Source of the DNA: Campylobacter sp. US33a
GTDB taxonomy: Bacteria > Campylobacterota > Campylobacteria > Campylobacterales > Campylobacteraceae
DNA: 64,000 bases
Direction of reading: 5' to 3'
Assembly: GCF_004378855.1 (NCBI RefSeq)
Contig: NZ_RYYL01000001.1
Coordinates: 1-64,000, forward strand
Position numbers and translations under genes: made by a program. Of the stretch, positions 17,638 through 27,180 are shown in pieces (position 1 is the first letter of the stretch; each line of letters opens with the position of its first letter). The notes under the pieces were generated by a model. That model searched no databases and was not told where the DNA came from. It saw only the letters and a list, made by a program, of their open reading frames with translations.

Positions 17638-19437
17638 ATGCCTCATTTAAATATCGAAATCGCCTTAATGTTTGTAGCCTATGCTGCTTTGATGCTTTAT
17701 ATAGGATTTTATTTTTTCAAAAAAAACAAAAGCACGGAAGATTATTTTTTAGGCAGGCGTGAGGTAGGACCGGTAATTTCTGCTTTGAGTGCAGGGGCTT
17801 CTGATATGAGTGGTTGGCTTTTGATGGGCTTGCCTGGTGCTTTATATGTGAGCGGTTTTATCGAAGGATATATTGCTATAGGTTTGGTTGTGGGTGCGAC
17901 TTTAAATTGGCTTTTTGTGGCTAAAAGGCTTAGAATTTATACAGGAATTATTGCAAATTCTATCACCATACCTGATTATCTTGAAGCAAGGTTTCATGAT
18001 GATAAGCACATTTTAAGAGTGGTTTGTGCAATTGTAATTTTAATATTTTTTACCTTTTATGTTTCATCAGGACTTGTAAGTGGCGCAAAGCTTTTTGAAG
18101 AAACTTTTGGTATAGCTTATGATTATGCTTTAACAACTGGGACTTTAATCATAGTCGCTTACACTTTTTTTGGCGGTTATAAGGCGGTTTGCTGGACGGA
18201 TATGATCCAAGGACTTTTGATGCTTGGAGCTTTGATTGTCGTTCCTGTGGTTATGCTTATGCATTTAGGTGGTTTTAAAGAGGCTAAAAATTATATTTTT
18301 ACTTCTGATAATGCTAGTCAAAATATTTTAAAGATTCAAAAAGAAATTCCACAAATTTTATCCAATTTAAATTCCATAGAAAACATAACAGAAATTACAT
18401 CTTTAGTTCAAGATTTAAATCATAGCAAAGATGGAATTTTAAGTACTAAAAATATCAAAGAAAAATTTAAAAATGATGAAAATATTTTAAAGCTTTTTAA
18501 TAATGATTTAAAAAATTCACTTACTTTTTCAGAATTTGCCAATAAATTAAACTCTGCTTTAACAATGCAAAAGAAAGAAAAAGATACAAAAGAGCTTTAT
18601 AATCTATTAGATGCCTTTAGTAAGCTTTCTTTAATGGATAAAAATCGTTTGGAGTGGTTTGAGGGTATTTCATTTTTGGGTATTATTTCAGCACTTGCTT
18701 GGGGACTTGGATATTTTGGACAACCTCATATTTTGGTGCGTTTTATGTCGATAAGATCGGTTAAGGATATTCCTATGGCAACTTTTGTTGGGATAAGCTG
18801 GATGAGCCTTTGTTTGATAAGCACTTGTTTTATGGGAATTTTGGGCATTGCTTATGTGAATAAATTTAATCTTAGCTTGCATGATCCTGAGAAAATTTTT
18901 ATCGTGATGTCGCAACTTTTATTTAATCCTTGGATTGCTGGTATTTTGCTTTCAGCGATTTTAGCGGCGATTATGAGCACGGCAAGTTCGCAACTTTTAG
19001 TTTCTAGTGCAACGATAGCTGAAGATTTTTATAAAAGAATTTTGCATAAAGATGCACCGAATAAAACTGTGATGAATTTAGGGCGCGCTGGAGTTTTGAT
19101 TGTCGCTGTAGTGGCATTTTTGATTTCTACGGATAAAAATTCAAGTGTTTTAGAAATAGTCGCTTATGCGTGGGCTGGTTTTGGAGCAAGTTTTGGTTCC
19201 GTGATGCTTTTTTCTTTGTTTTGGGAAAATATGACAAAAGCAGGTGCTATTGCTGGGATGATTAGCGGTGCGCTTGGTGTGGTGATTTGGAAAAATTTCA
19301 TAGCACAGTATTTTGCCTTGTATGAGCTTGTGCCTGCGTTTTTGTTTGCTTCTCTGATGATTGTTTTTGTGAGTTTTGTAACCAAAACACAAGCAAGTGT
19401 TAAAGAATCTTATAAAAATATGCTAAAACACCTTTAA
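17638..19437 (+). CDS. putP: Sodium/proline symporter PutP with a large loop insertion
   Basis: Solute:sodium symporter family, inner membrane, importing proline as nutrient or osmolyte. The N-terminal [38 protein letters not shown] contains the sodium/proline-binding region. The later [16 protein letters not shown] and [38 protein letters not shown] blocks are typical. At 599 residues it is about 100 longer than usual (about 490-505). The extra, hydrophilic Asn/Lys-rich stretch lies at residues ~218-340, between helices 6 and 7. In C. jejuni the neighbour upstream is putA; here selD takes its place. Confidence 0.93.
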   Translation: MPHLNIEIALMFVAYAALMLYIGFYFFKKNKSTEDYFLGRREVGPVISALSAGASDMSGWLLMGLPGALYVSGFIEGYIAIGLVVGATLNWLFVAKRLRIYTGIIANSITIPDYLEARFHDDKHILRVVCAIVILIFFTFYVSSGLVSGAKLFEETFGIAYDYALTTGTLIIVAYTFFGGYKAVCWTDMIQGLLMLGALIVVPVVMLMHLGGFKEAKNYIFTSDNASQNILKIQKEIPQILSNLNSIENITEITSLVQDLNHSKDGILSTKNIKEKFKNDENILKLFNNDLKNSLTFSEFANKLNSALTMQKKEKDTKELYNLLDAFSKLSLMDKNRLEWFEGISFLGIISALAWGLGYFGQPHILVRFMSIRSVKDIPMATFVGISWMSLCLISTCFMGILGIAYVNKFNLSLHDPEKIFIVMSQLLFNPWIAGILLSAILAAIMSTASSQLLVSSATIAEDFYKRILHKDAPNKTVMNLGRAGVLIVAVVAFLISTDKNSSVLEIVAYAWAGFGASFGSVMLFSLFWENMTKAGAIAGMISGALGVVIWKNFIAQYFALYELVPAFLFASLMIVFVSFVTKTQASVKESYKNMLKHL

Positions 19438-19447
19438 ATCGCGATAC

Positions 19448-19473
19448 AATCAAGCTTAACTCAAAGCTTGATT
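19448..19473. terminator. Convergent hairpin between putP and the racemase gene
   Basis: Perfect 10-bp inverted repeat AATCAAGCTT / AAGCTTGATT around a 6-base loop. It begins 10 bases after the putP stop and overlaps the last codons of the racemase gene, so it may work in both directions, although the T runs are short. Confidence 0.5.
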
Positions 19474-20145
19474 TGCTGCATCTAAAGCGTGAAGGATGCT
19501 TGTATCAAAAAGCGGAATTTGTGTGTCTTCTTGTTTGATTAAAAGTCCTATCTCAGTACAAGCTAAAATGATGCCTAAAGCTCCTTGTTGGCGTAATTTA
19601 TCAACGATTTCTAAATAAGTTTTTTTCGAGCTTTCTTTAAAAATTCCACGACAAAGCTCATCAAAAATAATTTCATTGACAATTTGCATATCCTTTTGAC
19701 AAGGAATAAGAGTTTTTATGCCTTGATCGAGTAACTTTTCTTTGTAAAAATTTTCATTCATGGTATATTTTGTGCCTATTAAGCCCACTTGATTGATATT
19801 GGCTTGTTGTAGAGCTTTTGCAGTGCTTGTGGCGATATGAAGAATGGGGATTTTAACTTGCATTTGCACATCATCATAAATTTTATGCATAGTATTTGTG
19901 GCAATGATGATAAAATCAGCTCCAGCATTTTCGAGTTTTTTAGCACAAAGCGATAAAATTTTCGCGCTCTCATCCCATAAATTTTGGCTTTGATATTTTT
20001 CAATTTCTTTAAAATTCACACTGTGTAAGATGATTTTAGCTGAATTTAAACCCCCAAGTTTTTTAGCAATTTCTTCATTAATGAGTTTATAATAAGTTAT
20101 AGTGCTTTCAAAACTTATACCGCCAATTATTCCTATGGTTTTCAT
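19456..20145 (-). CDS. Aspartate/glutamate racemase family protein
   Basis: The 229-residue protein is of the Asp/Glu/hydantoin racemase fold, nearest to the YgeA/RacD branch of broad-specificity amino-acid racemases. It starts MKTIGIIGGISFESTITYYKLINE, and the two catalytic cysteine/threonine sites are replaced or matched as follows: IIIATNTMHKIYDD (near residue 80; Thr in the first Cys position) and GIILACTEIGLLIKQED (near residue 190; Cys). The first-site threonine is common in some branches but can mean an inactive or altered enzyme. A C. jejuni counterpart (Cj0085) exists from memory, in a different neighbourhood. Confidence 0.85.
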   Translation of the reverse strand: MKTIGIIGGISFESTITYYKLINEEIAKKLGGLNSAKIILHSVNFKEIEKYQSQNLWDESAKILSLCAKKLENAGADFIIIATNTMHKIYDDVQMQVKIPILHIATSTAKALQQANINQVGLIGTKYTMNENFYKEKLLDQGIKTLIPCQKDMQIVNEIIFDELCRGIFKESSKKTYLEIVDKLRQQGALGIILACTEIGLLIKQEDTQIPLFDTSILHALDAANQALS

Positions 20146-20270
20146 TTTTTACCTTTTTTGATTTTTGGTGATTTTAGCTTAAAAGCACTTAAAAATTTAT
20201 TGCGTGATTTTGTTACTGAGTTTTTATTTTTTATCAAATACAATTAACTAAAAAATAATAGGAGTAACAA

Positions 20271-20477
20271 ATGAGTTTAACAGAAAAAGTTGTAAGAATT
20301 ATTCTTGCGTTGGCTATTTTTGGTTTGGGAGTGTATTTTGCTTCTTGGTGGGGCTTAATTGGACTTATCCCACTTTTAACAGGAGTTTTTGGAGTATGCC
20401 CTATAAGAGTTTGGACAGGCAAACAAACCTGCCCACTTGGCATTTGCCCTATCTCCAAAAAACCAAAAAAAGATTAA
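20271..20477 (+). CDS. DUF2892 (YgaP-like) small membrane protein
   Basis: The 68-residue protein has two hydrophobic helices (residues ~8-24 and ~28-42) joined by SWWG, then the family motif PLLTGVFGVCPI and a second cysteine pair TCPLGICPI. The domain is the membrane anchor seen in YgaP, where it is fused to rhodanese. Here it stands alone, which is common in Epsilonproteobacteria. A good AGGAG site precedes the ATG. Function unknown; sulfur-related roles are suggested by the fused relatives. Confidence 0.85.
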   Translation: MSLTEKVVRIILALAIFGLGVYFASWWGLIGLIPLLTGVFGVCPIRVWTGKQTCPLGICPISKKPKKD

Positions 20478-20480
20478 TCA

Positions 20481-20504
20481 TAAAAAGCCAATTTTTTGGC
20501 TTTT
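20481..20504. terminator. Bidirectional terminator between the DUF2892 gene and the MATE gene
   Basis: AAAAAGCCA (20481-20489) and TGGCTTTTT (20496-20504) form a 9-bp stem with a T-rich loop, with A and T runs on the two sides. Four bases after the DUF2892 stop and touching the stop codon of the converging MATE gene. Confidence 0.8.
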
Positions 20505-21829
20505 TAAATTTTATCTCCAAAACACTTTTTAAGAAAAAATACTGCTAAAAATAACATACAAAGCTCAGCCGCAAAAGAACTGATCCAAATTCCATTTAAA
20601 CCAAAAAATAAAGACAAGATAAGTAAAAAACAAAGTGGTGCAAAAAGATTAACACTAAGACTCAAAATAAGTGATAATTTTGGTTTATTAAAAGCAGTAA
20701 GAAAAGAAGCACTTAGTATATTAAACCATGCAAAAAAATAATTAAAAGTAAAAATCATCAAAGCATAAGCGCTAAATTGAATAAATTCATCATCGCCAGT
20801 TTTAGCAAAAAGTCCGACTAGATTTTCTTTAAAACTTAGTAAAATTGCAAGGCTAATGAGTGAGAAAATAAAGGCATTAACAAAGGTGATTTTAAGCAAG
20901 GCTTTAATGCGCTTAAAGTCTTTTCTAGCATAGTTATAACTAAGAGCAGGTTGCATTGCATCACTCATGGCAATGATTAAAGCGACAATAAAACTATCGA
21001 TATATAAAATAATTGAAAATGCAGCTACGGCATTTGTTCCGCCAAGCTCTAGTAAGATTAAATTTGCAAAAATACTAAAAAGTGAAGCGGAGATATTATT
21101 AAAAAATTCACTACTACCATTATAAATGATATTTTTAAGAAGTTTAAGAGGAATGAAAAAGTGAGTGAATTTTAAGTCTAAATCCTGTATTAAAAAAGGC
21201 AAAATTCCTAAAATTCCGCCTAAGCTAAGTCCAATACAAGTTGCAAGTGCTGCTGAAAACAAGCCCCAGCCAAAAACAACAATAAAAAGATAATCCAAAA
21301 AGATATTGCTTAGGGCAATAATAATATTTATCATCATGCTGTAAGTTGTTTTTCCACAAATTCTTAAGTAATTATCTAAAGCAAAAGAAAGCATGGTGAT
21401 GGGTGCAAAAATAGCAAAAACAAGCATACATTCTTTACTTAAGTTTTTCACCTCTTCGCTTACATTGAGAAAATCAATCAAAAATGGCGCTAAAAAATAC
21501 TCCAAAACTCCTATACAACAAGATAAAAGGAAGATGATCAAAACACAAGCACTAAAAATTTGTCTTGCTTGTTTGAATTTCTTAATACCCAATTTCATAG
21601 AAATTTGCACAGCAGAGCCTAGAGCTATCATATCAGCAAGTGCAAAACTCATCATCACAAAAGGTATAATAAGTCCAAGTGCAGCTAAAGCATTGCTTCC
21701 TAAGTATTTTCCAACAAAAATTCCATCAATAACATAATAAAGTGACATAAAAGCCATACTGATAACATTTGGCAAGGCACATTTTACAAAAAGCTTTGCA
21801 GGGCTTAAAGTGTGGAATAAATTTGACAT
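20504..21829 (-). CDS. MATE-family efflux transporter
   Basis: The 441-residue integral membrane protein has about 12 hydrophobic segments in two repeated halves. The N-terminal half has the PNVISMAFMSLYYVIDGIFVGKYLG motif of MatE domains, and DAMQPALSYNYARKDF marks the start of the second half. MATE proteins use Na+ or H+ gradients to export cationic drugs and dyes; the substrate here cannot be read from sequence. The ATG has AAGGA nine bases upstream. The nearest upstream gene on this strand is beyond a 500-base gap, so it is probably transcribed alone. Confidence 0.9.
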   Translation of the reverse strand: MSNLFHTLSPAKLFVKCALPNVISMAFMSLYYVIDGIFVGKYLGSNALAALGLIIPFVMMSFALADMIALGSAVQISMKLGIKKFKQARQIFSACVLIIFLLSCCIGVLEYFLAPFLIDFLNVSEEVKNLSKECMLVFAIFAPITMLSFALDNYLRICGKTTYSMMINIIIALSNIFLDYLFIVVFGWGLFSAALATCIGLSLGGILGILPFLIQDLDLKFTHFFIPLKLLKNIIYNGSSEFFNNISASLFSIFANLILLELGGTNAVAAFSIILYIDSFIVALIIAMSDAMQPALSYNYARKDFKRIKALLKITFVNAFIFSLISLAILLSFKENLVGLFAKTGDDEFIQFSAYALMIFTFNYFFAWFNILSASFLTAFNKPKLSLILSLSVNLFAPLCFLLILSLFFGLNGIWISSFAAELCMLFLAVFFLKKCFGDKI

Positions 21830-22066
21830 TTTTTATCCTTATTAATTTTTTTATATGTTTAATAAAAATAATAATGCCACTAATAAAGGCTTTGAAATCC
21901 TAAAATGAAGTGAGTAAAAATATATTTTTTCATAAATTAATTTAAATTTTAGTTAATGTAATTTAAGTATTTTATCTAAATTTTGTTATATTTGCAAATT
22001 TCTGTGTCACACTCATAACATTAACTTTGACACTTCTTACTATCTTTTTAAAGTTCTATTAATCTT

Positions 22067-22243
22067 TCATCGTGAGTATTCATTTTGGAAGTATAATAAT
22101 GGATGATATTGAAGCTCTTTAATTAAGACTTTATAATCTCTTAAATTCACAATCATTACATTTTTAGGAGTAGTTTTAAGATTTTTTTGATTTTTTATAT
22201 CTTTTAAATTTGGCAAACCCTTGTATATTCTTAAAGAAATATT
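22067..22243 (-). pseudogene. Possible gene remnant in the MATE-chuD gap
   Basis: The 513-base gap 21830-22342 holds no intact gene. On the minus strand there is an open frame of 58 codons between two TGA codons, with protein-like content in its second half (a VMIVNLRDYKVLIKEL stretch). It lacks an upstream start with a ribosome site. It could be the tail of a lost gene or chance. The rest of the gap is AT-rich and featureless apart from the chuD terminator. Confidence 0.3.
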
Positions 22244-22308
22244 TCACATAAGTTTTTTAATTAACTAATAGTATAGAAAGTGCCAAATGTTTGGATTTAT
22301 ACAAATAA

Positions 22309-22338
22309 AAAAACCAAAAGCATAAACTTCTGGTTTTT
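22309..22338 (-). terminator. Terminator of the chu operon
   Basis: AAAAACCA (22309-22316) pairs with TGGTTTTT (22331-22338), with an inner AAG/CTT pairing and a loop of six. Read on the minus strand it is followed by a run of T residues, and it sits just after the chuD stop. Confidence 0.75.
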
Positions 22339-22342
22339 AAAT

Positions 22343-23140
22343 TTAATTTCGCAATAAATTTTTAAGTTTTGAAATCTCATTTGTGATATTTGGGCTAAGT
22401 CTTAGTAGGGTATGGGTATCTTTGTAGTTAAAAATTTGATCGGTATTGTAAGCTTTTAGTTTGCTTATAGCGGGGTTGTATTGTATAAGATTTTGAGTGC
22501 TTGCGTTAATGCCTAGTATGATGATATCAGGGTTTTGTTTGATTAAAAATTCGCTTGAAATGATGGGGCGTTTAATTTCACTTTGTGGAGTAAGATTTTT
22601 TACGCCTATGAGTTCTAAAATATCAGCAACTAGGGAATTTTGCGAAAATGCCATTAAGGGATTAGAAGAGAAGAGAAAAATCGCGCTTTTATTGATGGGG
22701 TCTTGTTTTAAATCCTGTAATGTACGCTTTGTTTTTTCTATGAGCATTTGTCCTTCTTTCTCTTTATCAAGTAAGGTAGCTAGAGTGTTGATATTGGTAA
22801 AAAGATCGTTTAGTCTTTCGCCTTTAAGATACATTGTTTTTATGTTTAAATTTTTTAAACTTTGTTCCAAGCCGGTAGAATATGAGCTTAAAATCACCAA
22901 AGTGGGTTTTAGAGCGATGATTTTTTCTAAGGATGGATTTGAAAAAGTGCCAACGCTTGGCAAATTTTGGGTTTCTTCTGCTGGGTAAATACTTGAGTGT
23001 TCGAGCTTTGCAATGCCTGCGATTTTATCTTCGCTATTTAACATATAGATAATTTCAACGCTTGCAGGATCTAACACCACAAGGCGTTCTTTAGCATATA
23101 AGCTTGTAAAAAGCATTAATAAAAATAAAATTTTTTTCAT
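22343..23140 (-). CDS. chuD: Haem ABC transporter periplasmic binding protein
   Basis: Class-III (BtuF/FepB-like) solute-binding protein. The signal peptide is MKKILFLLMLFTSLYA, and the mature part begins KERLVVLDPASVEIIYML, which is the typical start of the fold. The helical backbone and PSLEKIIALKPTLVILSSY motif are also characteristic. It binds haem in the periplasm and delivers it to ChuB/ChuC. The start overlaps the chuC stop by 4 bases. At 265 residues it matches the family. Confidence 0.9.
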   Translation of the reverse strand: MKKILFLLMLFTSLYAKERLVVLDPASVEIIYMLNSEDKIAGIAKLEHSSIYPAEETQNLPSVGTFSNPSLEKIIALKPTLVILSSYSTGLEQSLKNLNIKTMYLKGERLNDLFTNINTLATLLDKEKEGQMLIEKTKRTLQDLKQDPINKSAIFLFSSNPLMAFSQNSLVADILELIGVKNLTPQSEIKRPIISSEFLIKQNPDIIILGINASTQNLIQYNPAISKLKAYNTDQIFNYKDTHTLLRLSPNITNEISKLKNLLRN

Positions 23141-23916
23141 TTTTTCTCCTTTAAAGTTAAGATATAAGGTTTGTTTTCATGAAATAAAACTTTGCAGTTT
23201 AAATCATAAATTTCTTTAAGAATTTCTTCTTTAAAAAGCTTTTCTACGCTTCCTTGATAACGCAAAACTCCTTCTTTTAAAAAAAGAATTTTGTTGCAAA
23301 ATAAGGCGGCGAGATTAAGATCGTGCAAAATGGCTACGATGGCAATATCGCTTGTTTTTAGTAAATGCTCACAAAGACTTAAAAGTTCTATGGCGTAGTT
23401 TAGATCAAGGGCTGAAGTTGGTTCATCTAAAAATAAGATTTTGGGCTTTTTCAGAAGAGCTCTTGCAAGCAAAACGCGTTGAAATTCTCCACCACTTAAA
23501 GTGAGAATATTTCTTTGTAAAAATTGATCGATTTTTAAAATTTTGGCTAAATTTTGCACTTCGTCAATATCTTGTTTAGAATAAGTACTAAAAGAATGTT
23601 TAAGAGTTGAAAATTTTCCCATTAAAAGTACATCAATGACAAGTAAAGGGGTGTTTAGTCCTGATTTTTGAGGTACAAAACCCAAAATTTGGCTTAGTTC
23701 TTTTAAAGAGTAGTTTTTTAAATTTTTATTAAAAATGATAATTTCGCCTTTATTGTATTCTAGACTTTGAAGCATATTTTTCATTAAAGTGCTTTTGCCC
23801 GAGCCATTAGGACCCAAAATTCCTAAAAAATCACCCGAATTAACTTCAAAATTAATATCTTTTAGTAAGGCTTTTTTACCATAAGAAAAATGTAAATTTT
23901 TTACTTTTATACTCAT
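23137..23916 (-). CDS. chuC: Haem ABC transporter ATP-binding protein
   Basis: ATPase of the FepC/HmuV type. Walker A is GILGPNGSGKSTLMK near residue 35, the Q-loop region is LGFVPQKSG, the signature is TLSGGEFQRVLLARALLKKP near residue 140, and Walker B is ILFLDEPTSALDL near residue 160. A histidine switch appears in ILHDLNLAA. It energises the permease ChuB. Coding overlaps with both neighbours (4 bases each) indicate coupled expression. Confidence 0.95.
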   Translation of the reverse strand: MSIKVKNLHFSYGKKALLKDINFEVNSGDFLGILGPNGSGKSTLMKNMLQSLEYNKGEIIIFNKNLKNYSLKELSQILGFVPQKSGLNTPLLVIDVLLMGKFSTLKHSFSTYSKQDIDEVQNLAKILKIDQFLQRNILTLSGGEFQRVLLARALLKKPKILFLDEPTSALDLNYAIELLSLCEHLLKTSDIAIVAILHDLNLAALFCNKILFLKEGVLRYQGSVEKLFKEEILKEIYDLNCKVLFHENKPYILTLKEKK

Positions 23917-24890
23917 AGAAAGCTCCTTGCTCTTAGTGCCAAAAATAAAAATATAGGTGCGCCAAAAAATGCTGTTATGATACCTATTGGAATTTCAATG
24001 GGTGCTAAAATCACTCTTGCTAGAGTGTCACAAATGAGTAAAAAAAGTCCGCCAAGCAAAGTGCAAATAGGCAAAACTAAAGTATTATTATAATTTTTGA
24101 TGAATAATCTTACAATGTGAGGGATTATCAAGCCTACAAACCCAATCAGTCCTGTAAAAGCCACAGCAAAAGCAACCGCTAAAGAAGAAACTATGAGTAA
24201 GTTTCTTTTGAGTTTATTGGCATCAACGCCTAAATTTCTTGCCTCTTCATCCCCGCTTAAAATGATATTTAATTCGTTTTTATAAGCATAAAAATAAGCC
24301 AAACAAAAAACCAAAGGGATAAAAAGCATTGCCACCTTAGACCAAGAAGAAAGTCCTAAATATCCCATAAGCCACGCGACTATTTTAAAGGAATCTTCGC
24401 CTATATAATACATAAAAAACGAAGTGAAAGCCCCTAAAAAAGAAGAAATAGCTATGCCTATGATGAGTAGGGCGGCGATAGAGGATTTGTTTGAAATTTT
24501 AAAGACAATTAAGGAGAATACACAAGAAAAAATAAAACCTAAAATTCCAAAATACAAATCCCCAAGTTTGAACACATAAGCCATTACTGCACCAAAGGTT
24601 GCTGCTGAGGCTATACCTATGATATAAGGATCAGCGATTGGGTTTGTAAAAACGCTTTGAGTAATGGCTCCTGAAGAGGCAAGAAGCATACCGATTAAAA
24701 TAGCCATAATAATACGAGGCAAACGAATATCTAAAAGCACTGTTTTTAAAAGCTCATCATCGCTTGCAAAGGCATTAAAAATGGCATTTAAATTTAAAAA
24801 TTCATCACCGAGCATTAGTGCAAGAAAGCTCATAAAAATATAAGCCAAGATGATGAAAACAAGGCTGATTGTAAAACGCTTAGAATACAT
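23913..24890 (-). CDS. chuB: Haem ABC transporter permease
   Basis: FecCD/BtuC-type permease with about 9-10 membrane helices. I use the ATG at 24890 (MYSKRFTISLVFI), which has a GGAG site 7 bases upstream inside chuA. A longer frame to 24977 lies wholly within chuA and would add a non-hydrophobic leader. The conserved cytoplasmic EEARNLGVDANKLKR loop that contacts the ATPase is near residue 215, and GLIGFVGLIIPHIVRL lies near residue 255. The start overlaps the chuA stop by 11 bases. Confidence 0.93.
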   Translation of the reverse strand: MYSKRFTISLVFIILAYIFMSFLALMLGDEFLNLNAIFNAFASDDELLKTVLLDIRLPRIIMAILIGMLLASSGAITQSVFTNPIADPYIIGIASAATFGAVMAYVFKLGDLYFGILGFIFSCVFSLIVFKISNKSSIAALLIIGIAISSFLGAFTSFFMYYIGEDSFKIVAWLMGYLGLSSWSKVAMLFIPLVFCLAYFYAYKNELNIILSGDEEARNLGVDANKLKRNLLIVSSLAVAFAVAFTGLIGFVGLIIPHIVRLFIKNYNNTLVLPICTLLGGLFLLICDTLARVILAPIEIPIGIITAFFGAPIFLFLALRARSFL

Positions 24891-26979
24891 ACTTAAACTC
24901 CATGTAATAATTTCTACCTCTAGCTGGGGTGTATTGGTTGCTTGCTGAGTTTTGATAGGTGTAGTATTGTTTATCAAAAAGGTTGCGAATACCTGCTAGA
25001 ATTTGCAAATTTTTATAACGATAAATTCCGCCAATATCAGTGATAAAGTGATCTTTTATCCACTCATTTTGGCTCATTTTTCCTGTGTTTGCATCTATAA
25101 CGCCACCATCTTTTGCTCTTGAATAATAAGTTAAATCAATAAAGCTTGACAAAGATGAGTTAAAGGTGTATTCTAGCCCAGCACTTGCTTTTATGCTTGA
25201 AACATAAGGAATTCTTAGTCCATCATTTACGCCTTTTGAAATTTTAGCATCGATATAAGTTAGGCTTTGTTTTAAAAATAAAGTGTCATTTAAAAAATTT
25301 TGACTTAAACTAAGTTCTGTGCCAAGTCGCTTTGTTTGATCGATATTATAATACTTCCAAAAAGCGCCATTTGTAGCGTGCGGATCGCCAAGATAAGAAA
25401 TTTCATCCTTGCTTTGGGTGTAAAAAAGTGTTAAATTCCACTCATAAAAATCCCACCAAAAATCTTTTATACCCACTTCAAAGGTGTCAAAAATTTCAGG
25501 TTCTAAATTCGCGGTGTAATAACCCTTTGTTTGATCTTTATTGACAAATTGCGCTGGAGTTGGCGAAACAAAACCCCGTTCAAATTTTGCATAAATACTG
25601 CCTGTATCAGAATATTTAAAATTTGGAGTGATTTCGAATGCGAAATTGTTTGTATCTTGCTTGTCTATACTAAAAAGTGTGAGTTCATCTTTTGGATATC
25701 CAGGAATTGGAAAAGCCATATCCATTTCATTGCGATAGTTTCTATCGCCTTTATAAGAGGCATATTCGTATCTTACCCCACTGAAAATACCGAATTTTTC
25801 ATTGATTTGATGAGAATTTAGAGCAAAAAGAGAATGGCTTTGTTTTTGCATTGTCATATTTGTTGTCATTCTATGATAAGTTATCATGCCTGGTACACTA
25901 TAAAATACCAAGCTTTTTCTTTTTGCGTCGTGATTTATAAATTCATAACCAAAACTAAGATAAGAATTTTCGCCGTAGCTAAATTTACTCTTTAAATTTA
26001 TCCCCGTTAGTGTATCTTCAAAGCCACTACCATCTTGATAGGCTGTTGTTCCCATCATCGCAATTTCATCTTTTAGGTAGTGTATTTTTTGATTTTGCCA
26101 AAAAGCTCCAAGATTAAACTCCCAATTATCGTTTAAGGCATGATGAAAATCAAGACTTAACTCCGGACGAATGATTTTGCTGATATTATCCCCATCGCCT
26201 CTTTGTGTGGAATCTTGTTTTATTTGCTCTTTGGTAAGATAGCCACTGCTTGTGTTTTTGCTTTCAAAATAATTATAAGCAAAGCTTAAATCACTATCAT
26301 CTCCTATATCAAGATAAGCTTTTGAATTCATAAAATAACCCTTTTCATTATAGCCTTTTTGATAGCCATCACGGTTAAAGCTGTTTATATCAAGACTTAA
26401 AGAAAAATCTTCACTTAATTTTTTAGCTAAATTCACATTGAAATTTCCGCCCAAATTGCCTTTATCATAACTATCGCCTTTTACGCTAAAAGATAGGGCG
26501 TCATTTTTTTGCTTTTTAGTGATGATATTAATTACCCCACCTCTTGTTCCGTTACCATAAAGCACAGCTCCGCCCCCTGGAATAATTTCTATGCGTTCGA
26601 TATTGTCTAAATTTATGGTGTTAAGTGGGGTTACTCCGTGTGAGTTATCAAGCACATTTATAGCACGACCATCAACCATAACTTTTACTGCGATATTTGA
26701 TTTTTCGCCTTGTCCTCGTATATCGATATTTTGCCCTAAACCAAAATTCACAAAAGAAATTCCACTCACTCTTTGCAAGGCTTGCTCTACTGAAGTGTAG
26801 CCTTTGTTTTGCAAGTCTTTACCTTCAACAACAACAACATTTCTTAAATTACTGTCCGCATCTTGCTCAAATCCACTAGCTGAAACGATAACCTTATCAA
26901 GTACAGCTTTGTCTTCTGCGTAAGCATTAATAAATAAGAAAGCAAGAAGGGAAAATTTTAAAAAACGAATTGAATTCAA
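24880..26979 (-). CDS. chuA: TonB-dependent haem receptor
   Basis: Outer-membrane receptor of 699 residues. A signal peptide (MNSIRFLKFSLLAFLFINAYA) is followed by a TonB-box-like DKVIVSAS segment. The plug domain (to about residue 155) has VEQALQRVSGISFVNFG and the IERIEIIPGGGAVLYGNGTRGGVINIITKK motif. A beta-barrel ends in a C-terminal aromatic residue (YYMEFKYVF). The gene heads the chuABCD operon, divergent from hugZ with Fur-like sites between. Substrate haem is inferred from that neighbourhood; other ferric ligands remain possible. Confidence 0.92.
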   Translation of the reverse strand: MNSIRFLKFSLLAFLFINAYAEDKAVLDKVIVSASGFEQDADSNLRNVVVVEGKDLQNKGYTSVEQALQRVSGISFVNFGLGQNIDIRGQGEKSNIAVKVMVDGRAINVLDNSHGVTPLNTINLDNIERIEIIPGGGAVLYGNGTRGGVINIITKKQKNDALSFSVKGDSYDKGNLGGNFNVNLAKKLSEDFSLSLDINSFNRDGYQKGYNEKGYFMNSKAYLDIGDDSDLSFAYNYFESKNTSSGYLTKEQIKQDSTQRGDGDNISKIIRPELSLDFHHALNDNWEFNLGAFWQNQKIHYLKDEIAMMGTTAYQDGSGFEDTLTGINLKSKFSYGENSYLSFGYEFINHDAKRKSLVFYSVPGMITYHRMTTNMTMQKQSHSLFALNSHQINEKFGIFSGVRYEYASYKGDRNYRNEMDMAFPIPGYPKDELTLFSIDKQDTNNFAFEITPNFKYSDTGSIYAKFERGFVSPTPAQFVNKDQTKGYYTANLEPEIFDTFEVGIKDFWWDFYEWNLTLFYTQSKDEISYLGDPHATNGAFWKYYNIDQTKRLGTELSLSQNFLNDTLFLKQSLTYIDAKISKGVNDGLRIPYVSSIKASAGLEYTFNSSLSSFIDLTYYSRAKDGGVIDANTGKMSQNEWIKDHFITDIGGIYRYKNLQILAGIRNLFDKQYYTYQNSASNQYTPARGRNYYMEFKYVF

Positions 26980-27006
26980 ATTTTATCCTTTTATATTAAA
27001 ATCAGA

Positions 27007-27025
27007 AATGATAATCTATATCATT
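27007..27025. promoter_or_regulatory. Fur-box-like operator near chuA
   Basis: Perfect 7-bp inverted repeat AATGATA-ATCTA-TATCATT, closely matching the Fur consensus GATAATGATAATCATTATC. It lies 28 bases upstream of the chuA start on the divergent side and would cover or abut that promoter. Confidence 0.75.
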
Positions 27026-27128
27026 AAAAATAAAAGAGTAAATTTATCTCTTATTTAATTAAATTTTACTTAAATATCTTAATAATTTGATTTAATATCA
27101 TATTTGTTAGATTTTAAGTTTATATTAA

Positions 27129-27147
27129 TACGATAATAGATATCATT
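27129..27147. promoter_or_regulatory. Second Fur-box-like operator near hugZ
   Basis: TACGATA-ATAGA-TATCATT has a perfect GATA/TATC core with a five-base spacer and weaker flanks, in the same arrangement as the upstream site. It is centred about 43 bases before the hugZ ATG, fitting shared iron control of both divergent transcripts. Confidence 0.65.
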
Positions 27148-27180
27148 AATTTTCTTAAAAATTTGTTTAAAAGGATGGCA

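Noticed and set aside
20345-20548. A second open frame overlapping the DUF2892 gene
   Set aside because: It runs through the DUF2892 gene in another frame and into the terminator; the DUF2892 frame has the ribosome site and family motifs.
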